From assembly GCA_017501865.1 (NCBI GenBank), contig JAFVWD010000113.1:1-15294 (forward strand): a stretch of DNA of 15,294 nucleotides. Reading direction: 5' to 3'. This document shows positions 1 through 5,468 of the stretch, piece by piece. A model generated the notes under the pieces. That model saw nothing but the letters and a program-made list of their open reading frames with translations, did no database searches and was not told where the DNA came from. Each line of letters begins with the position of its first letter. Position 1 is the stretch's first letter. The stretch is from Clostridia bacterium. GTDB lineage: Bacteria; Bacillota; Clostridia; Oscillospirales; Acutalibacteraceae. A program made the position numbers and the translations under genes.

Positions 1-1529
1 AAGGTATGATTTCACCAGGTCTTTTCATTCCTGTATTTGAAAAGAATGGCTTTATTGAAAGACTTGACCATTACGTATGGGAAGTTATTTGTAAATATTT
101 AAGAAAGTGGATTGACGAAGGGCTTAAGCCGAATCCTATTTCTGTTAATATTTCACGCGTTGATTTATATAACCCGCGTATTGTTGATTTCATTATTGAG
201 CTTGTTGATAAATACAGCGTTCCGCATGAGCTGTTCCAGCTCGAGCTTACTGAAACTGCTTATATGGATAACCCACAGGTTATGAAGCAGGTTGTTTCAG
301 GCTTAAAAGAAAATGGCTTTACTGTTATGATGGATGACTTCGGAAGCGGTTATTCCTCACTCAGTATTCTTAAAGAGGTTGAAGTTGACGTTCTTAAAAT
401 TGATATGCGCTTCTTTGACAGTAGCGGTAATGATGGTAGAAGTGAAAACATTATTGCTTCAGTTGTGCGTATGGCTAAATGGCTTGGTATGCCTGCTGTT
501 GCTGAAGGTGTTGAAAAAGCAGAACAGGTAAACTTCCTCGGAAGTGTTGGTTGTGAATTCGTTCAGGGCTTCTATTTTGCACGTCCTATGCCAATTGATG
601 AGTATGAAAAGCTTGCAAAAGAAAATAAAGAGAAAATCGTTTCTAAGACAGTTGATTTAAGTGGTGCACTTACAATGGATAAGTTGTGGTCATCTGCACC
701 TGAAATGGAAATTCTTTTCTCGAATTCAGCACAGGCGAGCGGTATATGTGAATTTGACGGCAGTAAATTTACATATCTCAGAACAAATAATTCATATAAA
801 GATTTATTTGGTGCAGATGGTGTTTCAGAAGGTAATCCGCTTGACTATATTTTCTATGAATATAAAAACGATGTTCTTGAAGCATTCAGCAATGCGGTTG
901 AAAATGATGAAATTGTAGAATGTCAGTATAAACGTCGCTTGCAGCAGGGAAAAGCAATCTGGGTTTCAATGAAGCTTCAGTATATAGGTAAAGTTGGCGG
1001 CGAAAAATCTATATTTATTGCAAATCTTTCAGATATAACTATTCAGAAGGATGTTGAGTCTGAGCTTAAGAAACTTAAAAAGGTTATGAATTTCGGTGGT
1101 AAAAATAAACCGAAAAAACTTCTTGTTGTAGATGATTCAGAACTCAGCAGCAGAATTATTAAAGATATTTTCGACAGTAGCTATGAAGTTATACTTGCCA
1201 AGAACGGTCTTGAAGGACTTAATCTTCTCAGAGAATATAAAAATGAGGTTGCAGTAGTTTTACTTGATATGGTTATGCCTGTTATGGATGGCCGTGAATT
1301 CCTGGGTGAGAAAAATGCAGATGAAGAAATTGTAGATATTCCTGTTATAGTTATTTCAAGCGAAAGTGATGAAGGTCTTCAGGTAGATATGCTTCAGATG
1401 GGTGTTAACGACTATATTACAAAACCGTTTGTTGCAGAAATTATTGAACGACGCGTAAAAAATGTTATAGACTATAACGAACGCTTCAGAAAAATGGTTA
1501 AGGAATATCAGAGTATGTCCAAGGATTAA
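1..1529 (+). CDS. EAL-PAS-receiver c-di-GMP phosphodiesterase, 5' end missing
   Basis: The gene is cut by the left edge: the frame is open to base 3, and the EAL signature that starts the domain is absent because it lies upstream. Residues below count from the Met at base 6. Residues 1-205 are the rest of an EAL domain that hydrolyses cyclic di-GMP. The metal- and substrate-binding set is present: N48 (VNIS), E80/E83 (ELTE), D110-D111 (DDFGSGYSSL), K131 (LKID), E167 (AEGVE) and Q187 (QGFYFARPMP). Residues about 235-347 look like a PAS sensor domain ending in a typical NLSDIT segment. Residues 370-490 are a receiver domain with acidic pair D376-D377, phospho-acceptor D421 (LLDMVMP), S451/S452 and K473 (TKPF). 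A receiver at the C-terminus suggests the phosphodiesterase is controlled by phosphotransfer, with the Hpt protein encoded 60 bases downstream as natural partner. A GGDEF domain may precede it outside the window. Confidence 0.93.
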   Translation, partial: GMISPGLFIPVFEKNGFIERLDHYVWEVICKYLRKWIDEGLKPNPISVNISRVDLYNPRIVDFIIELVDKYSVPHELFQLELTETAYMDNPQVMKQVVSGLKENGFTVMMDDFGSGYSSLSILKEVEVDVLKIDMRFFDSSGNDGRSENIIASVVRMAKWLGMPAVAEGVEKAEQVNFLGSVGCEFVQGFYFARPMPIDEYEKLAKENKEKIVSKTVDLSGALTMDKLWSSAPEMEILFSNSAQASGICEFDGSKFTYLRTNNSYKDLFGADGVSEGNPLDYIFYEYKNDVLEAFSNAVENDEIVECQYKRRLQQGKAIWVSMKLQYIGKVGGEKSIFIANLSDITIQKDVESELKKLKKVMNFGGKNKPKKLLVVDDSELSSRIIKDIFDSSYEVILAKNGLEGLNLLREYKNEVAVVLLDMVMPVMDGREFLGEKNADEEIVDIPVIVISSESDEGLQVDMLQMGVNDYITKPFVAEIIERRVKNVIDYNERFRKMVKEYQSMSKD

Positions 1530-1532
1530 TCA

Positions 1533-1567
1533 GTAAAGTTCGAGTCCCGCAGCGGACTCGGACTTAC
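1533..1567 (+). other. Intercistronic hairpin between EAL-receiver gene and hpt
   Basis: A 14-bp stem, GTAA(A)GTTCGAGTCC pairing with GGACTCGGACTTAC, has one bulged A, one G-U pair and a 6-base loop. It fills the gap between the stop codon at 1527-1529 and the ribosome binding site of the Hpt gene. No T-tract follows, so it is not a standard terminator. It may protect or demarcate the upstream message, or influence hpt translation. Structure is seen; role is inferred. Confidence 0.55.
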
Positions 1568-1589
1568 AGAGGAAAGATGAGGGGAATTT

Positions 1590-1937
1590 ATGGACAAGGA
1601 TGTTTTAATCTCAGCCGGTATTGATTACGAAGAGGCTATGGATCGCTTTGCCGGCTCTACAGATATATATGAAAAGTTTCTGCGAGAAATGGCTTCTATG
1701 AAGGTTATAGAGCCTTTACAGAAAGCATTGACACAAGGGAACAATGAAGAGGCTTTTAAAATTGCACATACATTAAAAGGTAATTTTGGTAATCTGAGTG
1801 TTAAACCGTTGTTTAACATAATATCTGAAATTGTAGATGAATTAAAAGAAAACAATTTATTGTCTTCGCAGAAGCTTTATATTCAGCTTGAAACAGAATA
1901 CGATGCAGTTACCAATGCAATAAGAAGGTCAATGTAA
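1590..1937 (+). CDS. Hpt-domain phosphotransfer protein
   Basis: A 115-residue protein consisting of a single histidine phosphotransfer domain, close to the usual size for a free-standing Hpt. The signature FKIAHTLKGNFGNLS places the phospho-accepting histidine at H60, with the K63 and G64 that shape the phosphorylation site. The rest is helical, as expected for the four-helix bundle. Hpt proteins shuttle phosphoryl groups between receiver domains of hybrid kinases and response regulators. The gene directly follows a protein with a C-terminal receiver, so the likely partner is D421 of that neighbour. The ATG at 1590 has a GAGGGGAA binding site seven bases upstream. The kinase feeding the relay is not in the window. 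A strong terminator lies 41 bases after the stop. Confidence 0.9.
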   Translation: MDKDVLISAGIDYEEAMDRFAGSTDIYEKFLREMASMKVIEPLQKALTQGNNEEAFKIAHTLKGNFGNLSVKPLFNIISEIVDELKENNLLSSQKLYIQLETEYDAVTNAIRRSM

Positions 1938-1978
1938 GAGTGTAGATGCAAAACAGGCTACATAAAGGAATAAATTTG

Positions 1979-2025
1979 ATGGGTTCTACAGTGATGAAAT
2001 TCACAACCGTAGAACCCATTTTAAT
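1979..2025 (+). terminator. Rho-independent terminator after hpt
   Basis: An 11-bp perfect stem (ATGGGTTCTAC at 1979-1989 with GTAGAACCCAT at 2009-2019) is followed by TTTAATTT. A second small stem, GTGA/TCAC at 1991-2004, sits in the loop. It closes the signalling operon. Bases 2026-2146 hold nothing else I can support. Confidence 0.85.
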
Positions 2026-2146
2026 TTAAGAAGAAAGTAAAAATATACTGAAGTCTGTCTGAAAGCTTAATTTTAAAGCTTGTTAGTTACAGTTTTGAAA
2101 AGGAACATCGGCATTATTTCTCTATAATATCTTTTATGTCAGCACT

Positions 2147-2182
2147 AAAAAAAGGGCTATAAAAACCAAGTTTTTATAGCCC
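2147..2182 (-). terminator. Terminator of the secreted-protein operon
   Basis: GGGCTATAAAAAC (2154-2166) pairs perfectly with GTTTTTATAGCCC (2170-2182) around a 3-base loop. Read on the minus strand it is followed by seven T residues. It lies about 30 bases beyond the stop of the 217-residue gene. Confidence 0.9.
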
Positions 2183-2211
2183 GTATGTGTTTTGTAAAAA
2201 ACTAAGTGAAA

Positions 2212-2865
2212 TTATCTCTTTATAGCACCAAAGATAAGATCAAGAAGAAGGTCAATATAAACCATTATATCGTGGAGGAACTGATACTCACCGAATTCAA
2301 TATCATAACCTGCAGAACCATCGATTTCTCTTCTGATTTCGTGGTTGCAAACTAAGCAGAAATTAGATTCAGTGTTATCCTTAACGAAAGTCTGGTTGTC
2401 GTTAGGTGTCCATGCTGTATCATCGTAAGTATGTTCTTCCATTGAATCAGGAATAACATAACCACAACCTGCACATCTTGTACCGTGCTTTGTAGAACCG
2501 AGACTAACATTTTCCTCAAATCTGTGGCTTACAGTTACAGGAACTGAAGCAACAAAACCACCATCAAGATAAACATCAACTGCAGTAACAGCTACAGAAA
2601 GTGTATTTGCTACTTTTGGTGAGAATTTAAAACGTGCAGCAGTTGAGTTTGAATAATAAACAGTTTCAACAATTGCATTTGTAGAATCTGTAACAGTTAC
2701 AACAATTCCTGAAGGGTCAAACTTTTCGTAGTCGTAGTACTCAGTTTTCTCAGGGCCCTGTGTAAGGGCAAAGGTGTAAGGACCTGCAGCAAGAGAAACA
2801 ACTGAAACTACTGAAAAGAGCATTACAACAGCAAGAAGAGTTGATAATAATCTTTTAGCTTTCAT
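2212..2865 (-). CDS. Secreted Ig-like / double-CxxC protein (paralog B)
   Basis: A 217-residue protein of unknown function, paralogous to the gene just upstream. Residues 1-27 form a Sec signal peptide: basic MKAKR, a hydrophobic core, then SLAAG with probable cleavage near residue 27. Residues about 35-112 resemble a bacterial Ig-like fold (YEKFDPSGIVVTVTDS, then FASVPVTVSHRF). Residues 128-185 carry two cysteine pairs, C131/C134 (CAGCG) and C170/C173 (CLVC), joined by HTYDDTAWTPND. This matches the 'H.y..W......C.vCg' repeat found in many secreted clostridial proteins and may bind a metal or form disulfides. The last 27 residues (from YQFLHDI) are hydrophobic or amphipathic and end in IKR. 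The ATG at 2865 has GGAGG ten bases upstream. The gap to the upstream gene is only 22 bases, so they are co-transcribed. Confidence 0.8.
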   Translation of the reverse strand: MKAKRLLSTLLAVVMLFSVVSVVSLAAGPYTFALTQGPEKTEYYDYEKFDPSGIVVTVTDSTNAIVETVYYSNSTAARFKFSPKVANTLSVAVTAVDVYLDGGFVASVPVTVSHRFEENVSLGSTKHGTRCAGCGYVIPDSMEEHTYDDTAWTPNDNQTFVKDNTESNFCLVCNHEIRREIDGSAGYDIEFGEYQFLHDIMVYIDLLLDLIFGAIKR

Positions 2866-2887
2866 AAAATTTCAACCTCCGCACTAA

Positions 2888-3520
2888 TTAGATTAAAGCG
2901 AATGCTTGAACAATCATTGAAACAAGTGAAAGAAGTGAAACAAGAATTTCAAAATCTGCAAAGATTGTTGTGTATGTAGCAGTACCTTCAATGTAACGTG
3001 AAACTGTGTCACCGCAAACTGTGCAAGTACCTGTTTCTGTTTCAGAAGTGATAAGTGCAGCATTATCATCCGGAACCCAATATTCAACACTGTGGTTTTC
3101 GTTTTTGCAGATTGAACCACAGCCTTCACAAATCTGACCATGAGAGTGGTTGTTAACAGGAACAATTTCGCCACCTGCATGACCTACAGTAATTGGGAAG
3201 TTACCACAGGATTCACCTTTGTAGAAAATTTCAATCTCAGACGTATAAACTGTAAGAGGTTGGTCTAATTCTACACTGAATGTGAAATACTGATAATCAG
3301 TTTCATAAGCATATTGAGTACCTGCAGCATCTTTTACTACGAGATCTGTAGGATCAAAGCATTCAATGTCTGTATAAATCTTCTTTGTCGGATGAACGTA
3401 GAGTGAATAAGCAGTTTCATCCTCAGAAGCAGTTTCACCCTCAGCAGCTGCTACAATAGTCATAGAAACAGCTAAGAGAGCTATTGCCATAACAAGAGCA
3501 ATAATTTTACGAGTTTTCAT
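2888..3520 (-). CDS. Secreted Ig-like / double-CxxC protein (paralog A)
   Basis: A 210-residue secreted protein, first in a two-gene operon with its paralog. It has a signal peptide over residues 1-26 (MKTRK, hydrophobic stretch, IVAAAEG) and an acidic spacer. An Ig-like region spans about residues 42-112 (TKKIYTDIECFDPTDLVVKD ... NFPITVGHAG). The cysteine module has C131/C134 (CEGCG) and C166/C169 (CTVCG); the first pair sits at the same residue numbers as in the paralog. Extra cysteines are C54, C105 and C138. The C-terminus (from FEILVSL, ending AFALI) is strongly hydrophobic with no basic tail, so it could insert in the membrane or pack against a partner. Function is unknown; a cell-surface adhesion or structural role is one guess. 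The ATG at 3520 has GGAGG eight bases upstream. Confidence 0.8.
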   Translation of the reverse strand: MKTRKIIALVMAIALLAVSMTIVAAAEGETASEDETAYSLYVHPTKKIYTDIECFDPTDLVVKDAAGTQYAYETDYQYFTFSVELDQPLTVYTSEIEIFYKGESCGNFPITVGHAGGEIVPVNNHSHGQICEGCGSICKNENHSVEYWVPDDNAALITSETETGTCTVCGDTVSRYIEGTATYTTIFADFEILVSLLSLVSMIVQAFALI

Positions 3521-3556
3521 AACAATTCCTCCAAAATGTTATTTTTTTACTACTGC

Positions 3557-3585
3557 ATTATAACATACTTTTTTCAAAATGTAAA
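3557..3585 (-). promoter_or_regulatory. Promoter of the secreted-protein operon
   Basis: On the minus strand TTTACA (3580-3585) and a perfect TATAAT (3557-3562) are separated by 17 bases. Transcription would start near 3550, giving a leader of about 30 bases. A candidate NrdR box begins two bases upstream of the -35 element. Confidence 0.75.
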
Positions 3586-3586
3586 T

Positions 3587-3633
3587 ACACAAAATACTGT
3601 GTTATTATTGTACTATTTCACTAAATATGCTAT
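3587..3633. promoter_or_regulatory. Candidate NrdR box pair upstream of nrdG
   Basis: ACACAAAATACTGTGT (3587-3602) matches my recollection of the 16-base NrdR consensus aCaCwAtATaTwGtgt at 14 positions. A weaker site at 3618-3633 (about 11 of 16) starts exactly 31 bases later. NrdR boxes typically occur in pairs spaced by whole helical turns, about 31 bases. The pair lies 28 bases upstream of the nrdG -35 element. The nrdR gene is not in the window. Confidence 0.55.
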
Positions 3634-3660
3634 TTTGTGCTAAAAATGGTGCTTTTTTGG

Positions 3661-3689
3661 TTGACTTGTGTAAAATAAGGATATATAAT
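3661..3689 (+). promoter_or_regulatory. Promoter of nrdG
   Basis: TTGACT (3661-3666), a 17-base spacer and a perfect TATAAT (3684-3689). The start site would be near 3696, about 38 bases before the start codon. Confidence 0.8.
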
Positions 3690-3733
3690 TGAATAAAATT
3701 TAATATAAATCAAACAAAAAGAGGCGAAAAGTT

Positions 3734-4426
3734 TTGTTGATTAAAGGTTTTCAAAAACTGACTCTGTTGGACTACCCCGGAAAGACAGCATGTACAGTTT
3801 TTACAGGTGGTTGCAATTACAGGTGCCCGTTCTGTCATAATGCAGGTCTGGTAACAAGAATTGACACTGAAATTATTGATGAAAGTGAAGTGTTTGCGCA
3901 CTTAAAAAAGCGACAAGGAATTTTGGATGGTGTTGCAGTCAGCGGTGGTGAACCGTTGTTGCAACCGGATATTGAAGATTTTCTTGCAAAAATAAAGGAA
4001 TTGGGTTATTCGATAAAGCTTGACACAAACGGCAGCTTTCCGGATAAACTTAAAGACATAATTGAAAAAGGTCTTTGTGATTATGTTGCTATGGATATAA
4101 AAAACTCTAAGGAGAGGTATCCTGAAACGGTAGGAATCAAGACCTTTGACATAAGAGATATGGAAAAGAGTGTGGAAATTCTCAAATCAGGTGTCGTTCC
4201 GTTTGAATTCCGCACAACCGTCACGAAGAATTTCCATACCTTGAAGGACATAGAAGATATTGCGAAATGGATAGCGGGAACCGAACAGTATTATTTACAG
4301 AATTTTGTGGATTCGGGAAACCTGATTGACAGCAATGTTGAAGGTGTCTCCAAAGAAGAAATGTACAGTATGTTAGAGGTTGCAAAAAAATATGTGCCTG
4401 CAGTACAGCTCAGAGGAATTGACTGA
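3734..4426 (+). CDS. nrdG: Anaerobic ribonucleotide reductase activating protein (radical SAM)
   Basis: A 230-residue radical SAM enzyme that uses a [4Fe-4S] cluster and S-adenosylmethionine to put the glycyl radical on anaerobic ribonucleotide reductase. The N-terminus KLTLLDYPGKTACTVFTGGC runs into CNYRCPFCHN, whose cysteines C27, C31 and C34 form the CxxxCxxC cluster site. SGGEPLLQPD is the SAM-binding GGE motif. The opening LDYPGK and the length fit the NrdG2 type. No ATG is available near the start. I take TTG at 3734, with AGAGG nine bases upstream; the next codon, TTG at 3737, is the alternative. Sir2 follows after 77 bases, and the presumed target nrdD lies about 1 kb downstream on the same strand. 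Some NrdG2-type proteins activate other glycyl radical enzymes, but the locus points to NrdD. Confidence 0.92.
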   Translation: MLIKGFQKLTLLDYPGKTACTVFTGGCNYRCPFCHNAGLVTRIDTEIIDESEVFAHLKKRQGILDGVAVSGGEPLLQPDIEDFLAKIKELGYSIKLDTNGSFPDKLKDIIEKGLCDYVAMDIKNSKERYPETVGIKTFDIRDMEKSVEILKSGVVPFEFRTTVTKNFHTLKDIEDIAKWIAGTEQYYLQNFVDSGNLIDSNVEGVSKEEMYSMLEVAKKYVPAVQLRGID

Positions 4427-4429
4427 TAT

Positions 4430-4500
4430 TAATGTATATAATATTACATTATATAAGAACTTATTATTCCTCAGAGCTATGCAAGGTATAGCGGGGAATA
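4430..4500 (+). promoter_or_regulatory. nrdG-sir2 gap with hairpin covering the sir2 ribosome binding site
   Basis: Two inverted repeats lie in the 77-base gap. TAATGTA/TACATTA (4430-4436, 4445-4451) is an AT-rich hairpin just after the nrdG stop. Further on, TATTCC (4465-4470) can pair with GGAATA (4495-4500), and GCTAT (4476-4480) with ATAGC (4488-4492). The second structure buries the GGGGA ribosome binding site of sir2. No convincing promoter is visible, so sir2 is probably co-transcribed with nrdG. Confidence 0.4.
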
Positions 4501-4503
4501 AAA

Positions 4504-5235
4504 ATGGATGAAAAAATAAGGGAGCTAAAAGAAATTATTGAAAAAGCGCAGAAAATCTGCGTTTTTTCAGGAGCAGGCATAAGCTGTCCGTCAGGAATAC
4601 CGGATTTTCGTTCGGCTGACGGACTTTATAATACTAAGGGTGATTATGCGTATTCACCGGAGGAAATAATCTCTCATTCCTTTTTTGTAAAGAAGCCTGA
4701 GCTTTTTTATGAGTTTTACAAAAGTAAAATGATTTATGAGGATGCAGAACCTAATAAGGCACACAGGTTTTTCAGAAAGCTTGAAGAACAAGGTAAAACT
4801 GTTTTTGTAGTTACACAAAATATAGATTCACTCCATACAATGGCAGGAAGTAAAAGGGTTTTTGAAATACATGGAAGTGTAAAGAGAAATTACTGTACCC
4901 GTTGTAATGAATTTTATGACGAACACTATATATTGTCGTGTGAGGGTGTTCCTTATTGCGAAAAGTGCGGAGGTATTGTAAAGCCTGACGTAGTACTTTA
5001 CGAAGAAGAACTTGACGGCAAGGTAGTACAGGGTGCGGTCAATGCAATCAAAAATTCAGAGCTTTTAATTATAATAGGAACCTCACTTGCGGTTTATCCT
5101 GCAGCTTCGTTTGTTAATATATTTTCAGGGGAAAAGGTTGTACTTATTAACAAAAGTGCTACACCGAAGGATGCAGAAGCAGATATTGTTATATATGATG
5201 ATATTGTGAATGTTGTAGAAAAAATAACAAACTGA
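4504..5235 (+). CDS. Sir2-family NAD+-dependent protein deacylase
   Basis: A 243-residue sirtuin, the usual size for a bacterial catalytic core without extensions. It removes acyl groups from lysine using NAD+ and yields nicotinamide and O-acyl-ADP-ribose. Motifs in order: GAGIS and GIPDFRS (23-37) for NAD+ binding; TQNIDSLH (104-111); catalytic H123 in HGS; a zinc site C131/C134 and C152/C155; GTSLAVYP (192-199); and INKS near residue 215. The overall pattern fits class U or class III-like bacterial sirtuins; acyl preference cannot be read from this. The ATG at 4504 has GCGGGGA about eight bases upstream. The gene sits between nrdG and nrdD on the same strand, which is unexpected for a deacylase. 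Its co-regulation with deoxynucleotide synthesis is inferred from position only. Confidence 0.95.
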   Translation: MDEKIRELKEIIEKAQKICVFSGAGISCPSGIPDFRSADGLYNTKGDYAYSPEEIISHSFFVKKPELFYEFYKSKMIYEDAEPNKAHRFFRKLEEQGKTVFVVTQNIDSLHTMAGSKRVFEIHGSVKRNYCTRCNEFYDEHYILSCEGVPYCEKCGGIVKPDVVLYEEELDGKVVQGAVNAIKNSELLIIIGTSLAVYPAASFVNIFSGEKVVLINKSATPKDAEADIVIYDDIVNVVEKITN

Positions 5236-5251
5236 ACACCATATATTGTGG
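5236..5251. promoter_or_regulatory. Candidate NrdR box after sir2
   Basis: ACACCATATATTGTGG begins on the base after the sir2 stop codon and matches the remembered NrdR consensus at 14 of 16 positions. It is also the palindrome CACCA/TGGTG. It lies 105 bases, about ten helical turns, upstream of the next candidate box, and 157 bases before the nrdD -35 element. Confidence 0.4.
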
Positions 5252-5340
5252 TGCAGAAAAAGGTAGAAAAATTATTTTTGCGAAAATTGTCGTAAAACAA
5301 CCAAAACTTTATATGAATATATGTGCATATTGCATATAAA

Positions 5341-5403
5341 AATCAATATCTTGTGATTGAGACTTAAAAAAAGTTGGTTTCAACCACAAGATATTGTTAT
5401 TTT
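5341..5403. promoter_or_regulatory. Candidate NrdR boxes within a 20-bp imperfect inverted repeat before nrdD
   Basis: Two sequences, 5341-5356 and 5384-5399, each match the NrdR consensus at about 12 of 16 positions and start 43 bases apart, about four helical turns. They are also arms of a hairpin: CAATATCTTGTG (5344-5355) pairs perfectly with CACAAGATATTG (5385-5396). After one mismatch, TTGAGAC (5357-5363) pairs with GTTTCAA (5377-5383). The loop is 13 bases and TTATTTT follows, so the structure could terminate transcripts from sir2. It ends 12 bases before the nrdD -35 element. Operator, terminator or both remain possible. Confidence 0.5.
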
Positions 5404-5407
5404 CCTA

Positions 5408-5436
5408 TTGACAGTTACAACATAATCTGTTATTAT
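5408..5436 (+). promoter_or_regulatory. Promoter of nrdD
   Basis: TTGACA (5408-5413, perfect), a 17-base spacer and TATTAT (5431-5436). The predicted start near 5443 falls on or after the ATG at 5442, which rules that codon out as the nrdD start on this transcript. Confidence 0.8.
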
Positions 5437-5468
5437 CCTATATGCAAAAAGAAAAAGGAGTCAGAAAA

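Noticed and set aside
2119..2134. TATAAT-like hexamer in the gap after hpt
   Set aside because: No -35 element at 16-18 bases and no gene downstream on the plus strand.
4419..4447. Possible sir2 promoter TTGACT with TATTAC
   Set aside because: The -10 match is poor and the -35 lies over the end of nrdG; co-transcription from the nrdG promoter is simpler.
5442..5468. In-frame ATG at 5442 as the nrdD start
   Set aside because: It lies at the predicted transcript start and has no ribosome binding site; ATG 5469 has AAGGAG at good spacing and gives the family's MYQVIKRDG opening.
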